Source of the DNA: Flavobacteria bacterium GWA2_35_26
GTDB lineage: Bacteria > Bacteroidota > Bacteroidia > Flavobacteriales > Flavobacteriaceae
Assembly: GCA_001800905.1 (NCBI GenBank)
Contig: MGWH01000003.1
Coordinates: 62,001-126,000 of the forward strand
DNA: 64,000 nucleotides
Reading direction: 5' to 3'
The notes beneath the pieces were generated by a model. The model was not told the origin of the DNA and did not search any database. It worked only from the letters and a program-made list of their open reading frames with translations. Made by a program: the position numbers and the translations under genes. Positions 44,544 to 55,200 of this stretch are shown here, piece by piece. Numbering within the stretch: the stretch's first letter is position 1; each line of letters starts with the position of its first letter.

Positions 44544-47241
44544 TGTAGGCCTTTTAATTATTTTAGTATTGTATATGCTAATCCTTTTTTACATTGCCTA
44601 CTGGGCAGAAAAAAGAGGGCATTCCAGATGGACTAATAATCCCTACATTTATTCTCTTTCGTTAGCGGTTTACTGTACCGCTTGGACGTATTACGGAAGT
44701 ATTGGCGTAGCAGCTAATTCCGGTTTAAGTTATTTGCCTATTTATTTAGGTCCCATAATTATCATTCCTACTTGGATGATTATTTTAAAAAAAATCATTC
44801 GAATTTCAAGAGTAAATAAAATTTCTAGTATTGCTGATTTCATTTCGTTGAGATACGGCAATGATAGATTCTTAGGCGCCTTAGTTACCATTGTGTGTAT
44901 CTTTGGTATTGTGCCTTATATTGCTTTGCAACTAAAGTCCATTTCGGACACTTTTCATATTGTTACCAAAACCGAATCCAGTCCTAACATTTTTTATGAC
45001 ACCACCACCTATGCTTGTATTGCGCTAGCCCTATTTGCTTCTTATTACGGAACTCGCTATGTCGATGCTTCTGAAAAAAGACGTGGTATTGTAACTGCTG
45101 TTGCATTGGAATCAATTCTAAAATTGGTATTCTTTTTAATTATTGGAATCTATGTTACCTACTTTGTATTTGATGGATTCGATGACATATATATTAAAGC
45201 TTCGGTGTTAGAAAATTTCGACAAAAAAAATTCCATCGGAGGTTTGACAGGTGCTATCAATTGGTTTTTTCTTTGCATCCTGTCCATGTTTGCTATATTT
45301 CTTTTGCCAAGACAATTCCATACTGCAATTGTAGAAAACAACAAAGAAACGCACCTTAAAACAGCCATGTGGTTGTTCCCATTGTACTTGTTGTTGTTTA
45401 ATATTTTTGTTTTTCCAATCGCTTGGGGAGGCAATATTTTATTTGAAGGGAAAGGATTGAATTCAGACACTTATTCCTTATTGATTCCGCAATTTTTCAA
45501 TAATAATATACTTACGGTTTTAGTATTTCTTGGCGGATTTTCAGCGGCAATTTCGATGATTATTGTTTCTTCAATTGCCTTAGCAACTATGCTTAGTAAT
45601 AACTTATTAATTCCATACGGATTTGTAGGAAGGTTGCGAAACAAATCACAAGAAAAAAACAATAACCGAATCGTAAGAAGTAGAAAGATTGGTATCTTTT
45701 TACTCATTATTTTATCTTATGCAATTTACAAAATTTTCATCTTAGATTACTCTCTTGTATCTATCGGACTGGTTTCTTTTGTGGTGATTGCCCAATTAGC
45801 CCCTGCCTTTTTTGGAGCGATATTTTGGAGAAGAGGTTCCAACAAAGGAGCGATTACAGGTATTATTATCGGCTTTTTAATTTGTTGTTATACTTTATTA
45901 GCTCCATATGCATTAGGTATTACCAATTCAACCAGTCTGTTCTTCAAAGAAGGCCCCTGGGGAATCGAATTATTGAAACCGTTTCAGCTATTTGGATTGG
46001 ATTATTTAGATCCTATTCCGCATGCATTATTTTGGAGTTTATTCTTCAATACAATCGGATTTGCTGCTGTTTCTGTAAGTTTCAAAGGCAATTATAGAGA
46101 GCGTAATTATGCCGAAATGTTTGTTGATATTGATAAATACATTACCAATCACGAAGACGCATTTGTTTGGAAAGGAACGGCGTACGTGTCAGATATAGAA
46201 AAAGTGTTACAACGATTCCTTGGGGAAGAAAGAACCAAACGCGCCTTATCTATTTTCAATTTAAAATACAATATTGACAAAAATGTAGCAACAGCAGATG
46301 CGCGTTTTATAAAGTTTGCCGAAAATTTATTGACGGGTCATATTGGTACGGCTTCTGCCAAAATCTTGATCGCCAGTGTAGTGAAAGAAGACGAAATTAG
46401 TTTACCCGAAGTGTTACGAATTTTAGAAGAATCGAAAGAAAATATCATCATCAATAAGAAGCTAACCGACACTTCAAACGAATTGCAAAAAATATCAGAG
46501 CAATTAAAAGTCGCCAATGAAGAGCTGGTTAAAAAAGACATTCAAAAAGACGAATTTTTAGATACGGTTACCCACGAGTTGCGTACGCCGATAACTGCTA
46601 TTAGAGCCGCAAGTGAAATTTTGCATGACGATGAAGAGGTGCCTTTTGAAGTGCGCAAACAATTCTTGCAAAACATCATTTCAGAATCGGATCGTTTGAA
46701 TCGTTTGATCGATAAAATCTTGGATTTAGAAAAATTTGAAACAGGAAAACAGAAGATCTATCTCTCCAGAAATAATATTGCATTAACAGTAGAAAAAACA
46801 TTAGAATCAGTTAAACAACTGATTGCAAATAAAAAAATACAAGTAGAATTTGAAGATGCTGGAAAAGAGATCAGAGCATTTTATGATGAAGAACGTATCA
46901 TTCAAGTAGTTCACAATTTGCTATCCAATGCGATCAAATTTTCAGCTGTAACTGACGGATTAATAAGCATTCATATTACAGAAAACGAATCTAATGTTGC
47001 CGTCACGATTCACAATAATGGCAAAGGAATCAAAAGTGAAGATTTTGAAGCCATCTTTGATAAATTCTATCAATCGAGAAATCAAAATGTCAAAAAACCA
47101 ATTGGTAGCGGACTAGGATTAGCCATTTGCAAACAAATTATTGAACATCACAAAGGCGCAATTTGGGCCGAAAACAATGTCAAAGAAGGAGCCACTTTTG
47201 TCTTCACATTACCCAACTACAATACAACCGAAAACAACTAA
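44536..47241 (+). CDS. Hybrid symporter-sensor histidine kinase (CbrA-like)
   Basis: 901 aa. Residues about 1-520 are a sodium/solute symporter (SSS) domain with about 13 membrane segments (CTAWTYYGSIGVAANSGL, ISSIADFISLRYG). After a linker (about 530-660) with a coiled coil come HisKA with phospho-acceptor H680 in TVTHELRTPITA and a HATPase with VHNLLSNAIKFS, NNGKGIKSEDFEAIFD and GSGLGLAICKQIIEHH. CbrA-type kinases respond to carbon sources. The pairing with acyl-CoA ligases suggests a carboxylate signal. A receiver gene follows 1 bp later. Confidence 0.94.
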   Translation: MNSVGLLIILVLYMLILFYIAYWAEKRGHSRWTNNPYIYSLSLAVYCTAWTYYGSIGVAANSGLSYLPIYLGPIIIIPTWMIILKKIIRISRVNKISSIADFISLRYGNDRFLGALVTIVCIFGIVPYIALQLKSISDTFHIVTKTESSPNIFYDTTTYACIALALFASYYGTRYVDASEKRRGIVTAVALESILKLVFFLIIGIYVTYFVFDGFDDIYIKASVLENFDKKNSIGGLTGAINWFFLCILSMFAIFLLPRQFHTAIVENNKETHLKTAMWLFPLYLLLFNIFVFPIAWGGNILFEGKGLNSDTYSLLIPQFFNNNILTVLVFLGGFSAAISMIIVSSIALATMLSNNLLIPYGFVGRLRNKSQEKNNNRIVRSRKIGIFLLIILSYAIYKIFILDYSLVSIGLVSFVVIAQLAPAFFGAIFWRRGSNKGAITGIIIGFLICCYTLLAPYALGITNSTSLFFKEGPWGIELLKPFQLFGLDYLDPIPHALFWSLFFNTIGFAAVSVSFKGNYRERNYAEMFVDIDKYITNHEDAFVWKGTAYVSDIEKVLQRFLGEERTKRALSIFNLKYNIDKNVATADARFIKFAENLLTGHIGTASAKILIASVVKEDEISLPEVLRILEESKENIIINKKLTDTSNELQKISEQLKVANEELVKKDIQKDEFLDTVTHELRTPITAIRAASEILHDDEEVPFEVRKQFLQNIISESDRLNRLIDKILDLEKFETGKQKIYLSRNNIALTVEKTLESVKQLIANKKIQVEFEDAGKEIRAFYDEERIIQVVHNLLSNAIKFSAVTDGLISIHITENESNVAVTIHNNGKGIKSEDFEAIFDKFYQSRNQNVKKPIGSGLGLAICKQIIEHHKGAIWAENNVKEGATFVFTLPNYNTTENN

Positions 47242-47242
47242 G

Positions 47243-47611
47243 ATGATGAAAAAGATACTAATCGTAGATGACGAGCCGAACATCGTAATGGCGTTAGAAT
47301 ACACTTTCAAAAAAAATAATTTTGAAGTATTCATTGCACGTGATGGACAAGAAGCATTGGAAATTTTAGAAAAACAATTACCTGATGTCATCATTCTTGA
47401 TGTGATGATGCCAATGGTTGACGGATATGCCACCTTAGAAGAAATTAAAAAAGACGAACGTTTAGCGCATTGCAAAGTGATTTTTCTTTCGGCAAAAAAC
47501 AAAGAAAGTGATATTGAAAAAGGGATGAATTTAGGAGCTAATTTATATGTCGTCAAGCCTTTTTCTGCTAAAAAATTAGTAGAACAAGTACATGAATTGA
47601 TCGAAAATTAG
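47243..47611 (+). CDS. Receiver-only response regulator
   Basis: About 122 aa. A single receiver domain with acidic pocket DDE near residue 10, phospho-acceptor D in VIILDVMMP (D52 counted from the second ATG), S/T in FLSAKNK and the lysine in VVKPFS. There is no output domain. ATG 47243 and 47246 are both possible. It starts 1 bp after the kinase stop and is surely its partner. A CheY/Spo0F-like protein must act through another protein. Confidence 0.93.
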   Translation: MMKKILIVDDEPNIVMALEYTFKKNNFEVFIARDGQEALEILEKQLPDVIILDVMMPMVDGYATLEEIKKDERLAHCKVIFLSAKNKESDIEKGMNLGANLYVVKPFSAKKLVEQVHELIEN

Positions 47612-47637
47612 ACCCATTTTATTACAGAATAATCACC

Positions 47638-49536
47638 ATGAATTACAAAGATACCTATACCGCAAGTACTGAAAATCCAGAAGCATTCTGGAAAGATCAA
47701 GCCGACGCAATAAGTTGGTTTACAAAACCTGAATCCATTTTATCTTCGGATGAAAATGGATATCCGCTTTGGTATAAAGACGGCAAATTAAACGTATGTT
47801 ATTTAGCATTAGACAAACACATTGAAGATGGTTATGGCGATGAAATCGCTTTAATTTATGATTCGCCTGTAACACAAACTACTAAAAAATACACCTTCTT
47901 AGAAGTAAAAACCGAAGTGGCTAAACTCGCTGGAGGAATGCAATCTTTGGGTTTAAAAAAAGGCGATACCACCGTTATTTATATGCCGATGATTCCGCAA
48001 GCGGCCTTTGCAATGTTGGCTTGTGCGCGAATTGGCGTTACGCATTCGGTAGTTTTTGGAGGATTTGCTCCTCACGAATTAGCAATCCGAATTGACGATT
48101 GCAAACCAAGAGCGATTATTACAGCCTCATCGGGAATTGAAATTGACCGATTGATTGCTTACAAACCTTTAGTTGACGAAGCGATTCAATTGGCCGAGCA
48201 CAAACCTAAAAAAGTGATTATCCTCAACAGAAAATTAGGAGCAAAAGTACCATTCAAAAAATACGATGTAGATTATGATGCATTAGTTTATGGATCTGAA
48301 GAAGCCGAATGTGTGCCATTAAATTCTACTCATCCTTTGTATGTATTATATACTTCGGGAACTACTGGTAAACCAAAAGGGATCGTACGTGATTCGGGTG
48401 GTTATGCAACTGCGCTAAAATATTCCATGCAAAACGTGTACAACGCCAAACCAGGTGAAGTATTTTGGGCGGCATCAGATGTGGGCTGGGTTGTAGGGCA
48501 CAGTTATATTGTATATGGACCACTAATTAATAGAAATACGACCATAATTTTCGAAGGAAAACCAATCAAAACTCCGGATGCCAGTACTTTCTGGAGAATG
48601 ATTGAAGAACATAAAGTAAGCGTGATGTTTACGGCTCCAACAGCGATTCGCGCGATCAAAAAAGAAGATCCAAACGGAGAATTTATCAAAAAATACGATT
48701 TGAGTTCGTTAAAAATTCAATTCTTAGCAGGGGAACGTTGTGATGTAGCCACACTCGAATGGTACCAAGAACATATTCCTGTTCCGGCAATTGACCATTG
48801 GTGGCAAACCGAAACAGGTTGGCCAATCGTTGCCAATATGATGGGAATAGAATATTTGCCTATCAAACCGGGATCTGTTGGAAAAGCAGTTCCAGGATAC
48901 GATATTCGAATTTTTAGTGAAAACGGAACTGAAGTTGGCCCCAACGAAGAAGGTTACGTGGTAATTAAATTACCATTGCCTCCAGGAACCTTATTGGATT
49001 TATGGAAAGACAACCCGAGATTCAAAGCGGGTTATTTAGAAAAATTCCCAGGTTATTATTTTTCAGGTGATGGAGGTTTCAAAGATGACGATGAATATAT
49101 TTTTATAACCGGTCGTGTTGATGACGTAATCAATGTAGCGGGTCACCGCCTTTCTACCGCTGAAATGGAAGAAATTGTAGCATCGCATTCGTCAGTGGCA
49201 GAATGTGCCGTTATTGGAATACACGATGAATTGAAAGGACAAACTCCTTTGGCCTTGGTGGTTATCAAACACGGAGAAGACATCGAACATTTCCAATTGG
49301 AACAAGAAATTGTAAAATTAGTTCGCCAACAAATTGGCGCGGTTGCTTCCTTACGTAATGTGGTTATTGTGCACCGTTTGCCAAAAACGCGCTCCGGAAA
49401 AATTCTACGCAAACTAATGCGAAGCATTACTGACGGAGAAGACTATCAAATTCCATCTACTATCGATGATGAGGCGATTGTGGGTGAAATCATCGAGGTG
49501 TTGAAAAAATATAAAATTGGAAGTTATAGCAAATAA
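47638..49536 (+). CDS. Propionyl-CoA synthetase-like acyl-CoA ligase
   Basis: 632 aa, AMP-forming ligase. P-loop YTSGTTGKPKGIVRDSGG, DHWWQTETGWP, FSGDGGF and ITGRVDDVINVAGHRL are intact, with the acylation-type lysine K588 in PKTRSGKIL. LAGERCD near residue 360 and DHWWQTETGWP follow the PrpE/ACSS3 pattern rather than that of Acs (GEPIN), so propionate or a similar short acid is the likely substrate. It lies 26 bp after the response regulator and 36 bp before acs. Confidence 0.88.
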   Translation: MNYKDTYTASTENPEAFWKDQADAISWFTKPESILSSDENGYPLWYKDGKLNVCYLALDKHIEDGYGDEIALIYDSPVTQTTKKYTFLEVKTEVAKLAGGMQSLGLKKGDTTVIYMPMIPQAAFAMLACARIGVTHSVVFGGFAPHELAIRIDDCKPRAIITASSGIEIDRLIAYKPLVDEAIQLAEHKPKKVIILNRKLGAKVPFKKYDVDYDALVYGSEEAECVPLNSTHPLYVLYTSGTTGKPKGIVRDSGGYATALKYSMQNVYNAKPGEVFWAASDVGWVVGHSYIVYGPLINRNTTIIFEGKPIKTPDASTFWRMIEEHKVSVMFTAPTAIRAIKKEDPNGEFIKKYDLSSLKIQFLAGERCDVATLEWYQEHIPVPAIDHWWQTETGWPIVANMMGIEYLPIKPGSVGKAVPGYDIRIFSENGTEVGPNEEGYVVIKLPLPPGTLLDLWKDNPRFKAGYLEKFPGYYFSGDGGFKDDDEYIFITGRVDDVINVAGHRLSTAEMEEIVASHSSVAECAVIGIHDELKGQTPLALVVIKHGEDIEHFQLEQEIVKLVRQQIGAVASLRNVVIVHRLPKTRSGKILRKLMRSITDGEDYQIPSTIDDEAIVGEIIEVLKKYKIGSYSK

Positions 49537-49572
49537 TAATAAACAGAATTAGAACATATAAATTAGAATACC

Positions 49573-51480
49573 ATGAGTTATTATAAAATTGAAAATCTAG
49601 AAGAATATTTCAAACATTACAAAAAATCAATTCGTGAACCTAAAAAATTCTGGGACCGAATTGCCTCTGAAAACTTTACTTGGTACCAAGAATGGGACAA
49701 CGTAATTGATTTCAATATGGCCGAAGCCGAAATTAAATGGTTTACCAATGCCAAAGTGAATATTACAAAAAACTGTATCGACAGACACCTTGCTAAAAGA
49801 GGCGAAAAAACAGCGATCATTTTTGAACCGAATGATCCAAAAGAAGAGGCACTCCATATTACGTACAATGAATTGTATGAACGAGTCTCAAAAATGGCGA
49901 ATGTACTGCGTGAGCAAGGCGTCAAAAAAGGAGATCGCGTCTGCATCTATCTACCAATGATACCTGAATTAGCCGTTTCGCTATTGGCCTGTGCTAGAAT
50001 TGGAGCCATTCACTCGGTCGTTTTTGCTGGATTTTCTGCATCGGCAGTAGCTTCAAGAATCAATGATTGCGAATGTAAAATGGTCATCACTTCCGATGGA
50101 AGTTACCGCGGTAACAAAGCGATTGATTTAAAAGGCATTGTAGACGAAGCGCTAGAAAAATGTCCAACAGTTGAAAAAGTTTTGGTTGCCAAAAGAACCA
50201 ACACCAACGTCAATATGAAAGCCGGCCGTGACCAATGGTTACAACCCCTTTTAGACGATGCAATGAACACCAACGTTGCCGAAATTATGGATGCTGAAGA
50301 TCCATTATTTATCCTTTATACTTCAGGTTCTACAGGAAAACCAAAAGGAATGGTACATACAACCGCTGGATATATGGTGTATACTGCTTACACTTTTAAA
50401 AATGTATTTAGCTACGAAGAGAATGATATTTTCTGGTGTACTGCCGATATTGGTTGGATTACAGGTCACTCGTACATTCTGTACGGACCATTATTGAACG
50501 GAGCAACTACCGTAATTTTTGAAGGAGTTCCTTCGTATCCTGACTTCAGTCGCTTCTGGGAAGTAATCGAAAAACACCAAGTTACTCAATTCTATACAGC
50601 ACCAACAGCTATTCGTGCATTGGCTAAAGAAAGCATTGAATACGTTCAAAAATACCCTTTACAATCGTTAAAAGTTATTGGTTCGGTAGGTGAGCCAATC
50701 AACGAAGAAGCTTGGCACTGGTACAATGATCACGTTGGAGGAAAAAGATGTCCAGTTGTTGACACTTGGTGGCAAACCGAAACAGGTGGCATCATGATCT
50801 CTCCTTTGGCATTTGTAACACCAACAAAACCAACCTATGCTTCCCTTCCTCTACCTGGTATTCAACCGGTTTTAATGGATGAAAAACGCAACGAAATTGA
50901 AGGCAATCAAGTAACTGGAAGTTTGTGTATCAAATTCCCTTGGCCGAGTATTGCCAGAACCATCTGGGGCGATCACCAACGCTACAAAGAAACTTATTTT
51001 AGTGCTTTCCCTGGTAAATATTTTACGGGTGACGGAGCCTTACGTGACGAAGTAGGATACTATAGAATTACGGGGCGTGTAGATGATGTGGTAATTGTTT
51101 CAGGACATAATTTAGGAACTGCACCAATTGAAGACGCGATTAATGAGCACCCCGCAGTAGCTGAATCAGCGATTGTAGGATTCCCTCACGATATCAAAGG
51201 AAATGCGTTATACGGATTTGTAATCTTAAAAGAATCTGGTGAATACCGCGACCGTGAAAACTTAAGCAAAGAGATTAACCAACATATTTCAGACCACATT
51301 GGGCCTATTGCCAAATTGGATAAAATCCAATTCGTATCCGGTTTACCAAAAACGAGATCTGGAAAAATCATGCGTAGAATCTTGCGTAAAATTGCAGAAG
51401 GCGACTTCTCTAATTTTGGAGACATTACCACTTTATTAAATCCAGAAATTGTGGATGAAATTAAAGATGGCAAAATTTAG
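49573..51480 (+). CDS. acs: Acetyl-CoA synthetase (acetate-CoA ligase)
   Basis: 635 aa. P-loop YTSGSTGKPKGMVHTTAGY, SVGEPINEEAWHWY, DTWWQTETGG (tryptophan gating acetate-sized substrates), FTGDGALRDE and ITGRVDDVVIVSGHNLGTA match Acs. K598 in PKTRSGKIMRR is the lysine acetylated by Pat-type enzymes in other bacteria. It activates acetate at the expense of ATP to AMP. It ends the cluster, with a terminator behind it. Confidence 0.96.
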   Translation: MSYYKIENLEEYFKHYKKSIREPKKFWDRIASENFTWYQEWDNVIDFNMAEAEIKWFTNAKVNITKNCIDRHLAKRGEKTAIIFEPNDPKEEALHITYNELYERVSKMANVLREQGVKKGDRVCIYLPMIPELAVSLLACARIGAIHSVVFAGFSASAVASRINDCECKMVITSDGSYRGNKAIDLKGIVDEALEKCPTVEKVLVAKRTNTNVNMKAGRDQWLQPLLDDAMNTNVAEIMDAEDPLFILYTSGSTGKPKGMVHTTAGYMVYTAYTFKNVFSYEENDIFWCTADIGWITGHSYILYGPLLNGATTVIFEGVPSYPDFSRFWEVIEKHQVTQFYTAPTAIRALAKESIEYVQKYPLQSLKVIGSVGEPINEEAWHWYNDHVGGKRCPVVDTWWQTETGGIMISPLAFVTPTKPTYASLPLPGIQPVLMDEKRNEIEGNQVTGSLCIKFPWPSIARTIWGDHQRYKETYFSAFPGKYFTGDGALRDEVGYYRITGRVDDVVIVSGHNLGTAPIEDAINEHPAVAESAIVGFPHDIKGNALYGFVILKESGEYRDRENLSKEINQHISDHIGPIAKLDKIQFVSGLPKTRSGKIMRRILRKIAEGDFSNFGDITTLLNPEIVDEIKDGKI

Positions 51481-51508
51481 TTTTTAGTTAATGTGTTAAT
51501 TGTAGTTA

Positions 51509-51542
51509 AAAAAAGCTACTCCTTTCGGGGAGTAGCTTTTTT
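51509..51542. terminator. Bidirectional terminator between acs and the starch locus
   Basis: A 14-bp perfect stem, A tract plus GCTACTCC (51509-51522) with GGAGTAGC plus T tract (51529-51542), loop of 6. It separates the convergent acs gene and lipoprotein gene. Confidence 0.9.
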
Positions 51543-51564
51543 GTTATTTATAATGTATGGTTCT

Positions 51565-52269
51565 CTAATTGGTTCTGAAGTTCCAAACTTGTCCAGTTGT
51601 TGCACCACCTTTATTGTCTTTAACTACAATTCTCCAGTAATATTGAGTAGCAGCCTGAAGTGAAGTGGCCTCGTATGTAGGAGTAGTTCTATTTTGTGCG
51701 ACTTTTTCTGTTGGAGGATTCACGGTTCCAAAATACACATCATAAGTCAGCACATCTGAAGCATCAACATCAGAAGCAAACCATTTTAAGGTAGCTGAAA
51801 CACCACTAATTGTAGTGTTAGTCTCTGGTTGGATTATCTCTGGTAAAAAAGGCAAATGATTGGCTACAGCCAAACCTTCAGTATAAAAACTAAAAGTTCC
51901 TGAATAAGCACTTGACGCATTTTTACTATCGATCGCTTTTACTCTCCAATAATAGGCTTTGCCTTTGTCTAAAGTAACGGCTTGAGTTCTAGATGATACT
52001 TCACTTGTACTTACAATTTGGCTAAACTGATTGTCTGTCGCAATTTGTAATTGGTATACTATTGGGTTATTTTCGGCATCTGTTGACGCGCCCCATTCAA
52101 AAGTAACTACGTTATTAATACACAACAAACTATTTGTTGGTGCGACTAAGCTTGGAACAGAGGGTGCCGTATTTGCAGGTTCTGGTGTTGGAGTAGCTCC
52201 ATCAGAACCACCACCTCCACAAGAGATAAACAAAAAGGCCATACTTACTAAATATATACTAGTTTTCAT
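51565..52269 (-). CDS. Lipoprotein with two fibronectin-type III-like modules
   Basis: 234 aa. A signal peptide with lipobox (FLFISCGGGGSDG) and a Gly/Ser-rich spacer, as in surface lipoproteins, leads to two FnIII-like modules (about 40-130 and 140-234), each with a TYYWRI-type strand (KAYYWRVKAID, TQYYWRIVVKDN). It starts 2 bp after the GH13 gene at the distal end of the starch locus, where SusF-type binding lipoproteins occur. No sugar-binding residues were identified. Confidence 0.8.
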   Translation of the reverse strand: MKTSIYLVSMAFLFISCGGGGSDGATPTPEPANTAPSVPSLVAPTNSLLCINNVVTFEWGASTDAENNPIVYQLQIATDNQFSQIVSTSEVSSRTQAVTLDKGKAYYWRVKAIDSKNASSAYSGTFSFYTEGLAVANHLPFLPEIIQPETNTTISGVSATLKWFASDVDASDVLTYDVYFGTVNPPTEKVAQNRTTPTYEATSLQAATQYYWRIVVKDNKGGATTGQVWNFRTN

Positions 52270-52271
52270 GT

Positions 52272-55200
52272 TTATTCTTTTACTATAGTTAAACTTACTG
52301 GAGTGCCTAAATGTACTTTTGCAAAATACACTCCAGCCGATTCTTTTTCTAAATTCAGTTGTACTTTTCCATTCGAAACAGCATACATCCCTTTTGAAAT
52401 TAACTGCCCATTCAAATTATACAATTCAATCGCAATTTCTGTTTTGAGTGTTGGTGTGGCAATTTCAATTATTCCATGAGTTGGATTAGGATAAGCTGCA
52501 AAACCACTTAATGGATCCATTATGCTAGTGGCATAAATGCCCTCACAAGTTTTTGCCGTTTTTATCTCTAGATAATCGCCTTGTTTAACTGGTAAAGAAA
52601 AATTAGTAGCCGAAGTTTCAAATTGAGGCAACCCATTAACAAATACTTCAAAAGGGGCTGTTCCTTCGATTATTTGCACTGAGGCAATATTAGAAGATAC
52701 TGATGATTTACCCGTTAATGATGATCCTTTGGTAATGGTTACACTATAACACTGTTCAAAGGCTTTACCCGGAATAGAAATACAAACAGGATATACACCA
52801 GGGGTAAGATTAGAAATCGTTAAACTATTATTGGTAAAATTATAATTGGTACCGTTTATGGTTGCTACATAAGCATAGGTTTGAGCAGCATTGATTACAA
52901 TTTGTCCATTGTTTTTATTGGCACAAGTCTCCGCTCTAGATTCAATACTAAAATTATCAGCAGGTAAGGCAAAAGGCGCATTCGCCCCAAAAGCCTGTTT
53001 GTTTCCGTAAATTTTAAACTGACCTGGTAAAACGGTTATAGGATCATTTACATTGACCACATTCAAACTTGAATTGTCCATTAAATTAAACCATTCTCCA
53101 GCATATGGAAATCCTGTGGGAACACTTTTGCTAGTAACATCAAAATTAGCAACAATAACTACATCTTTTAAACTTGTTGATGCAAGTGCTGCATCGGTAA
53201 TTTTAATAGTCTGTACTAATGAACTAGCATTGGTTATGGTTGCAGTCCCAGAAAATACAGCTTCTTCTGTTTTTAAGCGAATCATTTTAGCCCAATCCGA
53301 GTAAATTTTAAATCTATTGGCATTGGCTAACCAATTATTGGTCCATTGAATTTGGGGTTTTGTATCTAATTTACAATCGCCTGTTGCTGTATCCGTTTGT
53401 GAATTAATAGTTCCGTTATTACAGGTAAAAATTGAATCGTCATAGCCTAATTCTCCAAAATGCCAAATCATTTTTGGTCCAGGAACCAATAAAGAGACAG
53501 CTCCAATAGCCGACATTCTAGATAGAGCTGTGTTCAACGTTTTAACATTATGAGCCGTATTTGCTGAATTTCCAAACTGCAAGTTTTTATACATCAATCG
53601 TTCTTCATCATGGCTTTCGGCATATCCCATCAATCGATGATTCGTAAATCCTCTACTAGCACTGTTCATTCTAGCAATGTTAGCCGTATAACCCATAGAA
53701 AGTTCATTGTATTCAGAGGTCATTTTTCCCCACAACATAACTCCTTTACTTGGTGTTTCCGAAATTCTATAATTAGCCCATTCTTTCTCCTCAGCATCGG
53801 TTCCTAAATGTTCAAAAATTACATAATGAGTTGGATCTAAACTCCAAGAATAATCAGCATAGGTTTTTAAAAGTGCTACACGATCCGCTCTATAACCATT
53901 AGTACAATTGTCATCACCAGCAGTACATTCTTGTGTAAATCCTTTGGTCAAATCCCAACGGAATCCATCAATTTTGAATTCTTCAATCCAATGTTTTACC
54001 ACACGTTTTGTATAGTTTTGAGTTCGTGATTGCTGATGATTAAAATCTTCCCCTACACTATAACTGTGTTTTGCAACTGTATTGAAATAGGGATTTTCAG
54101 TCGATGGGCTTCCCCAGCCGTCACCATCTGGATCATTCATCCACATTCTGAGCATCGGATTTCTTCCAAAGGCATGATTCAAAGCCACATCTAAAATAAC
54201 AGCAATCCCATTTTGATGGCATTTGTCAATCAATTCTTTTAACTTGTCTGAACTTCCATAAAATTTATCCAAAGCCATATGATAAGCGGTGTTGTATCCC
54301 CAACTCTCATTGCCTTCAAACTCCATGACAGGCATCAATTGTATCGCATTAATTTTAAGGTTTTTAAAATAATCTAATTTATCAATTACCGCTTGATAGC
54401 TTCTCCTAGCATCAAAATCACGAACCAACAATTCATACACCACTAATTTTTCCTTAGCTGGTTTAACAAAATTGGTAGTCGCCGAACTCCAAGCGTAGGG
54501 AGTTTGTCCAGTTTGTAAAACGGTTACTTCACGCTCTTGTCCTGTTGGATAAGCTGGTAAATTTGGATAAGATGCAGCAGGAATAGTTGGATCATCGTAA
54601 GGAGATAAAACTAAAGTCGAATACGGATCGGCTGTTTTTACCATGGCTGGCGTTCCAGCAATTGGCGTAGCATCTACAACCCAATATTGATAGGTATAAT
54701 TTGTTCCTGAAGTTAAACCGGTCAATTCCAACCAGAATTTTCCAGATGTTGCGTCTTTTTTCATGGCAAACGCGCTAGTAGGCTGCCAATTATTAAAACT
54801 TCCTGCCACGTATACAAAATCTTTTAAAGGAGCGTCCAATACCAAAGTTGCTTTTGTAGGATCTGTGGAATTATAATTAATTCCGTCAACTAAATTAGAG
54901 GGCATTGCTTGCTCATTGGCACCCGGATTAACAATTACTGAAAACTTTTTGGTAATGGTGGTTGTACCTTGAAGGACTACCAATTCATAATTCTGATTGC
55001 TCGTAATATTGGATTGTGTGTAAGTATAACTTGAAGTCGAACTGTTGGTATTAATACTCACTCCATTCGATTTCAAATTATAACTTGCATTTCCATTCGT
55101 ATTAGTAGCTGTAATTGTAAAATTAGAACCCGAATTCAAAATCGTTGCACTGTTTTGAATTGGCGCTGTTAGATTTACCTGAAAAGAACCCACCTCAACT

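Noticed and set aside
47141-47242. 34-residue extension of the response regulator
   Set aside because: It lies wholly inside the end of the histidine kinase gene. Receiver domains begin at the KKILIVDDEP segment.
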